Positions 16,441 through 25,800 of a DNA stretch of 56,137 nucleotides are shown here, one piece after another. Under the pieces are notes generated by a model. That model was not told where the DNA came from and did no database searches. It saw only the letters and a list, made by a program, of their open reading frames with translations. The DNA comes from CAZKJL01 sp964611095. GTDB taxonomy: Bacteria > Patescibacteriota > Gracilibacteria > Peribacterales > Peribacteraceae. A program made the position numbers and the translations under genes. The first letter of the stretch is position 1. Each line of letters begins with the position of its first letter. Where the stretch lies: the NCBI GenBank assembly GCA_964611095.1, contig CAZSWJ010000006.1:1-56137 (forward strand). Reading direction: 5' to 3'.

Positions 16441-18318
16441 TTACTCCGCGACGCCGTCCCGCTTCATGCGCAGGACGAGTCGCACGGCGATCGGGTTCGA
16501 CGAATCGATGGCAAGCGCCTGCCGGAGCAGCGACGCCGCTCCGTCGATATCCTTTTTGTCGTACAGAAGTACGGCAAGCGCCGAGAGTGCATCCGGGTCA
16601 TTCGGCTTCAGCTTCAAGGACGTTCGGTACATTTCCTCCGCTTCCGCAAGCCTGCCCGCTTTTTCGTACGCACCCCCCAAGTTGTAGTACGACTCCACGA
16701 ATGCGGGGCGAAGTTCGATGGATTTCTTCAGCGTCAGAATCGCATCGTTCCAGTCGCCGCGTTCCAGGTACACGGCACCAAGATTGTTGAGAGCGTTCAC
16801 GTACGTCGGGTCGATGGCGAGAGCGCGGTTGTATTCTCTGATGGCCTCCTCCGTGTTTCCCTTGCGCCATGCGATGTTCGCGAGTCCGTAGTGCGCGTCG
16901 GCAATGTCCGGAGATTCGGCCACGACCGCTTGCAGCTGCGAGAGCGCCTCGTCGTCGCGTTTCATCGCCGAAAGAATCGTGGCGCGGTTCACGAGGCTCC
17001 GCGGGTCGCGCTTGATGGCGATGGCCGCGTCCATCTCATTCAATGCCTCCGAATATTCGCCTCGGAGCAAAAGCTCCATACCCAGGTTGTTGTGCGCGAC
17101 ACGTGCATTGGGATACATCTTCAGGGCGTGGGAGTACAAGCTCGTGCTCGTGGCCCACACCGTCGTTTGCCGTGTCGCAAGAGCCGCGCAGGCGCCGATG
17201 ATGAGGAGGCTTGCGACGGCCAATCGTCGTCGTGCAGTACGCTCCGTTCTTGCGGTACTGCCGACCATGGAATATGAAGCAAGGACGCCGACGATCATCA
17301 GTAAACCAAGCATCGGCAAGTAGGCATAGCGATCCGACGCGAAGTAGAGGTCGCCACCTTTGGCAAAATTGCTGAATGTGGGAAGGAGGGTCACGAGATA
17401 GATCAGAATTCCGATGGACACATGACGTGCGTTCTTCCATGCCCATACCGCACATCCGAGAAGGATTGTCGTGAAAAGAAGCGGCAGAATGAAGTCGACG
17501 GAAAACAGTTTGATGGAGGCGGTGTACGGATAGACGACCGAAAGGTCGCTTGGAAGCAGGAACTTCCATACGTAGAACGACGTGCTTTTTCCGGCCATCA
17601 ATATTTTCTGAAGCAGCGTCGTCGAGACAAGCACCTTGGCCTTGCCGAACAAGGCCACGATGATGAAGGCGATGGAGAGAGCGATGTGCGGCATGATTTG
17701 AACGATTCTTCTTCGGTCCACACGAATTCCACGCCACGCGTACATCAGAAGGAATACTGCGGGCAGCATCGCCGCCATTACCTTGGAAAGAAGCGCCAAA
17801 AAGAGAAAAACGATCGACCCGACGTAAGATTTCGCGCGCGTGTCATCTTGCAAGAATCGAAGAAACGATACGAGCGAGAGCAGTCCGAAGAAGGTGCAGA
17901 GCACATCCTTTCTTCCCGATGCCCAGACCACGGCCTCGGTGTTGAGCGGATGAACTGCAAATATCAGACCGAGCCCCAGTGGAAGCCATCCGCTCTCGAG
18001 CAAAATGTACAGCACGAGCGTCACGAGCAGTGCGTTCAGCGTATGCAAGACGATGTTCGTGAAGTGAAACATGAACGGCGTTCCTCCGCCGATCGTCCAG
18101 TCCAGCTGGTACGAAACGAGCGTGAGAGGAATATAGAGCTCGGGATCGTACGATGTGAACGCTTTGGCGATCGTGGAAGCATTCATCTGCTGCACGATGG
18201 GATTGTCGGTGATGAGCAAATTGTCATCCCACGATACGAATTCCGAGCGCAGGGACGATCCGAACACTGCGAATGTGAGCGCAAAGAACATTGCCGCTAT
18301 CAATGCGTAGGTTTTCAT
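16441..18318 (-). CDS. TMTC-like membrane glycosyltransferase with TPR repeats
   Basis: A 625-residue protein. The N-terminal ~390 residues hold many transmembrane helices, with VSWDDN (acidic pair at 31-32, in the first outside loop) and AVHPLNTEAVVWASGRKD. These are hallmarks of the TMTC/PMT-like GT-C fold. About six TPR repeats follow (AHNNLGMELLLRGEYSEAL onward) to residue 620. Eukaryotic TMTC proteins are O-mannosyltransferases; bacterial homologues are mostly uncharacterised, so transfer to surface Ser/Thr is inference. The ATG overlaps the upstream gene's TGA (ATGA, 18315-18318), so the two are translationally coupled. Confidence 0.85.
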   Translation of the reverse strand: MKTYALIAAMFFALTFAVFGSSLRSEFVSWDDNLLITDNPIVQQMNASTIAKAFTSYDPELYIPLTLVSYQLDWTIGGGTPFMFHFTNIVLHTLNALLVTLVLYILLESGWLPLGLGLIFAVHPLNTEAVVWASGRKDVLCTFFGLLSLVSFLRFLQDDTRAKSYVGSIVFLFLALLSKVMAAMLPAVFLLMYAWRGIRVDRRRIVQIMPHIALSIAFIIVALFGKAKVLVSTTLLQKILMAGKSTSFYVWKFLLPSDLSVVYPYTASIKLFSVDFILPLLFTTILLGCAVWAWKNARHVSIGILIYLVTLLPTFSNFAKGGDLYFASDRYAYLPMLGLLMIVGVLASYSMVGSTARTERTARRRLAVASLLIIGACAALATRQTTVWATSTSLYSHALKMYPNARVAHNNLGMELLLRGEYSEALNEMDAAIAIKRDPRSLVNRATILSAMKRDDEALSQLQAVVAESPDIADAHYGLANIAWRKGNTEEAIREYNRALAIDPTYVNALNNLGAVYLERGDWNDAILTLKKSIELRPAFVESYYNLGGAYEKAGRLAEAEEMYRTSLKLKPNDPDALSALAVLLYDKKDIDGAASLLRQALAIDSSNPIAVRLVLRMKRDGVAE

Positions 18319-18836
18319 TGCAAAAGGGTACGTACGCGAAGCAGTCTCCACGTCGTCAGGCCGAGCACGCCGATGATGACGACGAAGAGAGGCGTCACGG
18401 GAACTTCGTTCTCGCTCGACGACTCCGATGCGGGCTCGATGTCGAAAGCGAATTCGGCCGATGCAATGAGCGTGTCATCTTGCGAGAAGTCGGACGACAG
18501 AATCCAATGCCCGGACTGTTCGGGCGTAAAATTCGCAAAAACCTTGTTCTGCTCCGTTTTGGCGATGACCTTTTCGTACTGAACGACGGCACCGGAAAAA
18601 ACGCGGAGCTTCACCGACGTGAAATCCGAGAGAGACGTCGACTCCCCGTTCTTCGTTTCAAAAAGCGCGATGTCGAACAGGGCTTCTTGCCCGACGACGA
18701 ATCCGTCCTCGTGTCCGATGTCGACAAGTCGGGACCCGCTGAGTTTTTCGAACGACTCCCGCGCTCCATGCGCCAGAGCGATGCAGGGCAACAGGACTGC
18801 CGCGACGGAGAGCGAGGCGAAAGACGCGCGGATCAT
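18315..18836 (-). CDS. Secreted protein with C-terminal membrane anchor, unknown function
   Basis: A 173-residue protein: a signal peptide (SLSVAAVLLPCIALAHG) with a likely AHA/AHG cleavage region, a ~110-residue beta-rich outer domain (FDIALFETKNGE, VFANFTPEQSGHWIL) resembling Ig-like or YtkA/FixH-type folds, a short Ser/Glu linker, and a C-terminal transmembrane helix followed by RLLRVR. I cannot name the family. Its stop overlaps the start of the TMTC-like gene, so it may be a substrate or partner of that enzyme. Confidence 0.75.
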   Translation of the reverse strand: MIRASFASLSVAAVLLPCIALAHGARESFEKLSGSRLVDIGHEDGFVVGQEALFDIALFETKNGESTSLSDFTSVKLRVFSGAVVQYEKVIAKTEQNKVFANFTPEQSGHWILSSDFSQDDTLIASAEFAFDIEPASESSSENEVPVTPLFVVIIGVLGLTTWRLLRVRTLLQ

Positions 18837-18873
18837 GCGCGGATCGTACCATTCTCCGAAATACTCGTCACGA

Positions 18874-20040
18874 TTACCCGGCCCGGAAGGCGGCCCAGGC
18901 TTGTTTCGGAGGCAGGAACATCAGAAATGCTCGCAAGTCGGCGGCGCGTCGCATCATCCAGCCGAGACGTCCGAACGTCGTGATGCCGTGGTAGACGGTA
19001 GCCGCCCAACCGGTGCCGACCGGAACGGAGTATGCCGGCATGGGCTGCGCGTATGGGGCGACACTTTTTGCGCTGACTCTCGCAGCGATGGCACCGGCGA
19101 CATAGTCGGCATCGGCCACGGCGGTCTGAGCCATGCCCGAGTACTTGGTGGACGCCGCATCACCGATCGCAAAAACGTTGTCGAAACCCTGGGCGTGCAT
19201 GCGGTCATCGACGACGATGCGGCCGCGTTTGTCGAGCGCCAGACCCGCAAGAGAGCTTGTGACACGTGCGGCTTTCATGCCGGCGGTCCAAATGATCGTT
19301 TTGGACTTCATCTGCATGTCTTTCATGACGAGCTCCGCTGTCTCTTCGCGAATGACTGAGCGATTCAGGAAGACATTGATGCCCAGAGCATGCAGTCTCT
19401 TCAGCACTTTCGCCGAAACTCTCTCGGAGAGCAGTCCAAGAACTCGCGGCATCGCTTCGATGAGATCGATGGTGATGAGTGACGGGTCGACGCCGTGGAT
19501 CTTCGCCAATTTCTTGGTGTACGCGGGAAGCTCGCTCGCAAGCTCCACGCCCGTGGCTCCGCCGCCGATGACGATGAAGTGCAGGAGTGCGGTCTTTTCC
19601 TCGGGTGTCGCCGTCGTGGCGGCCCGGAAGACTTCGGTCATGTGCGTACGGAGTTTGAGCGATTCGTCGGCGGTGCGAATGCCGAACGAATGCTCGTCGG
19701 CTCCCGGAATTCCGAAGAACGACGACTCGCTTCCCGACGCGACGACGAGCGTGTCGTACGCGTACCTGGACCCGCTGACGCCGACCGCGACTCCGGCGGC
19801 CGTATCGACCGATGCGACGGCATCTTTGACATGCTCGACGTTGTCACCCTTGAGGAGTGACGCGTACGAAATGCACGTCTCGAGCGCCGAGCCGCCCGTC
19901 GCCAGGCGATAGTTCGCGGCGTAATACTGCATGTACGTCTTGGGGTCGATCAGCTTGATGTGGACACCTGAAACGTGCGAAAGACGCTGTGCAAGGCGTA
20001 CGCCGCCGAATCCCCCGCCGATGATCACGATGGTATGCAT
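18874..20040 (-). CDS. NAD(P)/FAD-dependent oxidoreductase, NDH-2-like
   Basis: A 388-residue two-dinucleotide-binding-fold flavoprotein. TIVIIGGGFGGVRLAQRL binds FAD and FIVIGGGATGVELASEL binds NAD(P)H; the FAIGDAAS segment near residue 300 closes on FAD. This matches the type II NADH dehydrogenase/Ndh family, which passes electrons from NADH to quinone without pumping. The C-terminal ~60 residues contain a weakly amphipathic helix that could bind the membrane. No quinone genes or cytochromes are in the window, so a respiratory role is not shown. TATACT lies 18 nt upstream of the ATG. Confidence 0.85.
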   Translation of the reverse strand: MHTIVIIGGGFGGVRLAQRLSHVSGVHIKLIDPKTYMQYYAANYRLATGGSALETCISYASLLKGDNVEHVKDAVASVDTAAGVAVGVSGSRYAYDTLVVASGSESSFFGIPGADEHSFGIRTADESLKLRTHMTEVFRAATTATPEEKTALLHFIVIGGGATGVELASELPAYTKKLAKIHGVDPSLITIDLIEAMPRVLGLLSERVSAKVLKRLHALGINVFLNRSVIREETAELVMKDMQMKSKTIIWTAGMKAARVTSSLAGLALDKRGRIVVDDRMHAQGFDNVFAIGDAASTKYSGMAQTAVADADYVAGAIAARVSAKSVAPYAQPMPAYSVPVGTGWAATVYHGITTFGRLGWMMRRAADLRAFLMFLPPKQAWAAFRAG

Positions 20041-20119
20041 GTGTCTGTTTTCTTACACAGTATAGCAGAAAATCCGTTCCAAATCGACCGGTTTATGGCT
20101 TCACTGAGCCGGCGGAACG

Positions 20120-22450
20120 TTATTTTGTGACAATGAAGCGCTCGGAGGCTTTCAGAGCGCCGGCCTTGGCTTCCAGAAGGTACGAGCCGGGAATCGGCTT
20201 CCACCCGAACGTGAAGTCGGGTGCGAGGCCCGTCCCCACTTTTTTGCCGTTCAGGAACCAGTCGACGGTTTTGATCCCGCTGCTCGCACTCGCCTCGAAG
20301 GAAATCAGTTCATTCTCGTCGGGAATGATCGGGTCGAGCAGATATTCGGCTCCCGCTCCGGGGTGCGTGATGGTCAGCGTTGCGGGTTCCTGAGCTTCAG
20401 GAACGGAGCTGCCCCGGGAGCAGAGCGGCGAAGCGACATCCGGTGCGGACTTCCAGCCGTTGTCCCTGGCCCAGCGCCGCAGGTCGGGAGGAAACACGGC
20501 GAAGACTTCGTGCTTGATGACGCTTTTCGGGCACGCATCCGTTGCACGGAGTCCGTTCCGTGCGTCGATCGCGATCTCGACGTACATGTCGTCTTTTTCC
20601 TTCGGCTCGGTTCCGGCAACGAAGTGCTCTTCGACGGACGTGGGGCAGAGGTCGGTTTTCAACTTCCCCGAGAGTCTGCAAATCGTCGCATCCACGATGC
20701 CGGGAGGTCGTGGGAAGGATGTCTTCGGCAGCTTCGACATGGCTTCCAGTATGACGTCGTGGAAAATGGGGCCCGCCCCCGTGACGCCGGAGGTGTCGCG
20801 CATCGGGCTGTTGTCGGCATTGCCGACCCACACCCCCACGATGCGGCTCGGCGTGTAGCCGACCGTCCAGTTGTCGCGCGAGTTTCTCGTGGTGCCCGTC
20901 TTCGCCGCAACGGGAAAATCGAAATTCAGCGGGCCTTCTCGTCCGAACTCGGCGGTTCTCGCCTCATCGTCGCTCAGAATGTCCGAGATGAGCCAGGCGA
21001 CTCGTGCATCAAGCAATTGCATGCCTTCCGATTTCTTGTCACTCAGCAGCGATCGCTCGAGAAGCGTTTTGCCCGCTCGCGGAAAAATTCCGTACGAACG
21101 GGAAAGTTCCAGAAGCGTCACCTCGGCATCGCCCAGGGTGAGCGCCAGACCATAGTGCTCCGGAGTTTGAGTGAGCGTCGAAATGCCCGCGGCCTGCAGG
21201 AATGACAGCAACGGCTTTACGCCGACGACATCGACGGTTTTGACGGCCGCGATGTTGTACGAGTTCGCGAGCGCTTCGCGAATGCGCACGAGGCCGTGTT
21301 CGCTGTAGTCGTAATTGCGAGGAACGTACGGATTGCCGTCTTGCGTCAGAAAACGCGCCTCGACGTCGGCGATCGTCGTGGCGGGAGTTTGGCCGTTTGC
21401 CAGAGCCAGAGCGTAGGTGAAGGGCTTGAGCGCCGAGCCGGGCTGGCGCGCCGACACCGCAACGTTCACGGCTCCGTCATGTTCCGCATCGAAGTAGTCG
21501 CGCGAACCGACCATCGCCAGAATGTCTCCGTTTGTCGCATCGAGAACGACGACCGCGGCGGCGGTGACGTTCTTCTCGGCCAACTCATCGACCTTTCGCG
21601 CAACGATGCGCTCCGCCGCACGCTGAAGATCGAGATCCAGCGTCGTGCGCACGTCCCCCGCCTTCACGATTTCCGGATGATTCTGCAACACCCAGAAGAC
21701 GAAATGCGGCGCTTCGATGAGCACTTTTCCGTGCGAGAGCCGCACGGGTTCGGCGACGGCGTCATCGTAGTCGGCTTGGGCAAGGACTCCGGTCTCGAGC
21801 ATCGCTCGGAGGACCAGGTCCCTCCGTTTCTTGGCTCCCGCGGGATCCTTGAACGGGTTCAGCGATGACGGCGCGTTGAGCAGCCCCACCAGAAGCGCCG
21901 ACTCTCCCGTGGAGAGAACGGACGGATCTTTATCGAAGTACGTCTTCGCCGCCGCCGTGAGCCCGTACGATTGTTGGCCGAAGAATGCGGTATTCAGATA
22001 TCGCTCCAAAATTTCATGTTTGTCGTACGCGGCGTTCAGCTTGAGTGCGAGCCATGCTTCGCGAATTTTATAGAACACCGTTCGCTTTCTCGGCGCGAGC
22101 GCGATGCGAATCGTTTGCTGTGAAATCGTGCTTCCGCCCTCCACGATGCTTCCGGCTTTCAGATCGTGCCACGCTGCGCGAGCGATGCCGCGGGCACTCA
22201 AGCCGGGGTTCGTGTAAAACGTTCGGTCCTCCGTCGCGATGAGTGCGTCCGTGACGTGCTTCGGGATCTCCGAAAAAGGCAGATCGATTCTCAGTCCCTC
22301 CCCTCGCAGTTCGTACAGAAGATTGCCGTTTCTGTCCAAGATTCGCGTCGATGACGACCCGACATCGGTGAGCGCATGCGGCAGCGGCCAAAACCAAGCG
22401 GCCGCCAACATCACGACAAGCGCCGATGGAATGATCCACAGTCGTTTCAT
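20120..22450 (-). CDS. pbpC: Penicillin-binding protein 1C
   Basis: A 776-residue bifunctional peptidoglycan synthase. It has one N-terminal membrane helix, a GT51 glycosyltransferase domain (ATEDRTFY and EGGSTISQQ), a transpeptidase domain with RQPGSALKPF (SxxK), NSYN and AAKTGTTRN (KTG), and a C-terminal BiPBP_C-type domain from about residue 690. TACTCT lies 9 nt before the ATG. The neighbouring upstream gene on the same strand is an alpha-2-macroglobulin, the pairing also seen for E. coli pbpC/yfhM. A strong terminator lies between them here, so they are probably separate transcripts. Confidence 0.95.
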   Translation of the reverse strand: MKRLWIIPSALVVMLAAAWFWPLPHALTDVGSSSTRILDRNGNLLYELRGEGLRIDLPFSEIPKHVTDALIATEDRTFYTNPGLSARGIARAAWHDLKAGSIVEGGSTISQQTIRIALAPRKRTVFYKIREAWLALKLNAAYDKHEILERYLNTAFFGQQSYGLTAAAKTYFDKDPSVLSTGESALLVGLLNAPSSLNPFKDPAGAKKRRDLVLRAMLETGVLAQADYDDAVAEPVRLSHGKVLIEAPHFVFWVLQNHPEIVKAGDVRTTLDLDLQRAAERIVARKVDELAEKNVTAAAVVVLDATNGDILAMVGSRDYFDAEHDGAVNVAVSARQPGSALKPFTYALALANGQTPATTIADVEARFLTQDGNPYVPRNYDYSEHGLVRIREALANSYNIAAVKTVDVVGVKPLLSFLQAAGISTLTQTPEHYGLALTLGDAEVTLLELSRSYGIFPRAGKTLLERSLLSDKKSEGMQLLDARVAWLISDILSDDEARTAEFGREGPLNFDFPVAAKTGTTRNSRDNWTVGYTPSRIVGVWVGNADNSPMRDTSGVTGAGPIFHDVILEAMSKLPKTSFPRPPGIVDATICRLSGKLKTDLCPTSVEEHFVAGTEPKEKDDMYVEIAIDARNGLRATDACPKSVIKHEVFAVFPPDLRRWARDNGWKSAPDVASPLCSRGSSVPEAQEPATLTITHPGAGAEYLLDPIIPDENELISFEASASSGIKTVDWFLNGKKVGTGLAPDFTFGWKPIPGSYLLEAKAGALKASERFIVTK

Positions 22451-22587
22451 GGGTGTTCAAGAGTACCACGATCGGCCCAAAGTGACTTCACATGCCCATA
22501 CGGTTGCTCTAGAGCAAGGCAAAAACTCGTTCTCTCGTCACATCGGATCGTGCCAGGGTCGACGACTGCTTTTCGAAAACCGAAACT

Positions 22588-22806
22588 ATGCACATGCAGC
22601 GATACGAAGCGCGCCTGGGCTCGGGAGACCGCTTGGAACCGTACAACGCACCCGCGTCGACACGTCGCGTACGGGATTTTGTCGCGACACAGACATCGTT
22701 GTTCGCCGATCGGGTTGAGGCAGTCCGGGATACGCAACGGAGTGACATCACCCCTCCGTGCTTCGACGACTGGTGGGAAGGAGTTCTGGTGCGACCTCAG
22801 GGATAA
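22588..22806 (+). CDS. Possible small protein (72 aa), uncertain
   Basis: An open frame of 72 residues in the 397-nt space between pbpC and the alpha-2-macroglobulin gene. It is polar, with no recognised motif, and ends PPCFDDWWEGVLVRPQG. Codon choice is ordinary for this window. Its stop runs directly into a hairpin that is also a T-flanked terminator on this strand, which mildly favours a real gene. No clear promoter or ribosome-binding site is visible. The rest of 22451-22587 shows nothing except the pbpC promoter. Confidence 0.35.
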   Translation: MHMQRYEARLGSGDRLEPYNAPASTRRVRDFVATQTSLFADRVEAVRDTQRSDITPPCFDDWWEGVLVRPQG

Positions 22807-22838
22807 GAAAAAGGCCCCGCACTGCGAGGCCCTTTTCG
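22806..22838 (-). terminator. Rho-independent terminator of the alpha-2-macroglobulin gene
   Basis: On the minus strand GGCCTCGC-AGT-GCGGGGCC (8 bp, one G-U) is followed by five Ts, 10 nt after the stop codon. The plus strand also ends in TTTT, so it may work in both directions. Confidence 0.85.
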
Positions 22839-22847
22839 ACAGTATGC

Positions 22848-25800
22848 TTATTCGGCGATGTCGATCCATTTGCCGTCGGTTTGACCGAACGTTTCCGGGA
22901 AGTACATTTCCCAGACGCGTGCGGGACGGTAGTGGAATTTGCCGGGCGTCGTGGCACGGACCAGGTACTGGTAGCGGTACACGCCGGGCGGCAGTTCGTC
23001 GGCAAAGAGGAACACGCGGTCGTCGCGGAACTCGATGTGCGAGAAGCGCCAAAGCTGGTTTTCGTAGTAATCGCTCCACTTCGTGATGGCGTTGGCGGCG
23101 TTGCCGAGCAAGTTCTGCTGACTCGTCACGAAACCGAGATCGATGGCCTCGAAGCCGGCGGGCAGCATGCTTTCCACGGCGACGAAATTCCGCGTTTCGG
23201 GAACCGTGACGGTGATCGTGACGCGCTGCGTGCTTCCGACCTTCAGCATGGCGTCGTTCTTCGTCAACGGCTCGATCTCTTGCAAGATGCCGATCCCCTC
23301 CTCCGCGGGCTGAATGATGTCCGGAGTGGCGAAGTACGACATGCTGATGTCGTAGTACATTTTTCCGGGTCCGGACTTGCCGATCTTCACGTCGGCGGGC
23401 TTGCCCCGCGCGAGTTGCGTCAGTGCGACTTCCACCGACTTGCGCTCCAGCGCGGGGGCTTTAAACGAGGCGTCCATCACGTTCTTGCCCGCGACCTGCA
23501 CCGTCGACTTGTAGTCGTACTCCAGTTCCTTGGAAGCCTTGAGGTACTCCACGAGCGCCAAAATCGTCTGAGACGTGGACTGCGTGGTGTCCCAGTGACC
23601 GTTCCTGCGCGACGAGAGAACGCCCGAGATGATCTTGGGAATGAGCACGTTCGTGGGTTCGATGCGCGTGACGGCCTGCAGCACCATCGCCGTCGTGCGG
23701 TCGGCGGTATTCATGGCGTACGGATAACGAACGCCAGATTCATCGAACTTTGCTCCTCTGGCGTCCACGCGAGCGAGGTTCAGGATTTCGGTGAGGAGAT
23801 CCTTCGCCCTGGACTTGGCTTGCGACGTGCCTGCGAGCTGATAGGCCATTGCGAGCTCCGCACGGGAGAAGATCGGCAGATTCGCACGATTTTTCAGGAG
23901 TGCGTTCAGCGCAGCGACGTCTGCTTTTCCGTGCTCGGCGAGAACGTACTGGATATAGACGCGCTCTTCATCGGAGAGATGTTTGTCGTCCTTCTTTCCC
24001 GCCTCGGACTGCAAGTACTGCGTGCCGCGCATGATGACGGACTGATCGACGTAGTGGTTTGCGTTCTGCGTGATCTTGAGGGCGTAGAGAATGTAGGCGC
24101 TCAGATACGGGTAGCTGTAGTCGCTTCCTTCCCAGTATCCGAATCCGCCGTCCTCGCGCTGGAATTTATAGAGTTTCTGGAGCCCGGCCTGTACGTTCTT
24201 CTCGAGCGTCTTCTTGTCGACGAACGAGAATTGTTCGAAGCCCTGGAGCTGCATGAGCGCGACGTTCGGAACGAAGCTCGAGGTCACCTGCTCGGCGCAG
24301 CCGTACGGGAAGTTGGCGAGGTACTCGAGTCCGCCCTGCATGAAGACGGCGAGTGACGGAGCCACGCTTACGGTCAGCTCTCCATCGGACGCATCGTTCT
24401 TCGCGGGAACTTGGACGGTCTCGGTGACTTGGTCTTCGGTGACGCCGTTCGTCGCATTCGTCTGTTGCACGCCGTAGGCGAACACCGGAATCGTTTCTTG
24501 GATGTCGTCTTTCGCTCCGTCGGTCACAGCCGAGAAGTGCATCATCATCTCGGGATTCGCTCCTGCGATCACCGGGAAGCTCACCTTCACCTGGGCGTTC
24601 TTTTGCACGTTGATCGTTTGCTTCGGCGAACCGGTGATCTGCATGTTTTTGCCTTCGAGCGTCACGTCGAACGTGCGATCTTCATCCAAGTAGTTGTGCA
24701 CGATGGCGCCGAGCGTGACTTTGTCTCCCGCGACGACGAAACGCGGGCGCACCGGGCGCAGAATGACTTTCTTCGTCTCGATGATGTTCATCGCGTACGA
24801 ACCGAACTTGTGGTCCTTCGTGCTGCCGATGGCAAGGAGCTGCCACGTCGTCAGGTTATCCGGCAGCTTGAACGATACCTGCGCCTTGCCGTCTTTGTCG
24901 GTGAGAATCTTGGGGTTCCAGTACGCGGTGTCCAGGAAGTTGCCGCGCGTTCTTCCCTCTCCGTCTCCTCCGCCTCCTTTGGAGCCGGGCTTGAAGCGCT
25001 CCATGAGGAACGTGAGCATGTTGGAGGTCATCACGCCGAGTGAGCGCTCGTAGTAGAACGAGGAGACGACATCGGGCAACGAGAAGCCCGTGAGGTCGAG
25101 CAGGCTCAAATCCACGACCCCGAGCGAGAATTCACCTTGGATCGGTTTCCCTTCGGAGTCCTTCGCCGTGATCGTCGTGACGACGGTCTCGGCCGGAACG
25201 TACTTCTGCTTGTCGGTCTCGATGGTCACGGTGATCTTCTTGGGTGCGGTATCGATGGGAAGCTTCACGTAACCGACCTTGAACGCGGGCGCTCCCGTAT
25301 CCAGGCCGTTTTCGTTGAACGTCTCGCCGATGCGCGGCTTGATGACGACCACCGATACGTACGCCGTCGGCACCAAATCTTCGGTGATGGGTACTTCGAT
25401 GGGCAGGGCATTGGACGTGACGTCCACGACGTTCTTGCTGATGACGTTCTCGCGTTCCACGGTGACGAGAGCTTTCACTCCCGCGCCCTGGAACGGGCTC
25501 TTCACGACGAGCTTGGCGACGTCGCCCACCTTGTACATCGGTTTGTCGGCCACGATGTCCATGCGGTCGCTGTTCGTGCGCGGCCAGTTGTAGTACATGT
25601 CGGCCCAGGCGTAGACGGTGAATCCGGCCTTGGATTCCAAGCCCGAGTCATCGACGGTGCTCGCGACGACGCGGAACTCTCCGCCGTCATCGATGCGCAC
25701 ATCGGCGATCGCCTTACCCTTTTCATCGGTGCGAACTTTGACCGAGCGGATGAATGTGTCCTCCGCTTTGTTATCATAGTAGTACTCGCCGTCGACTCCC

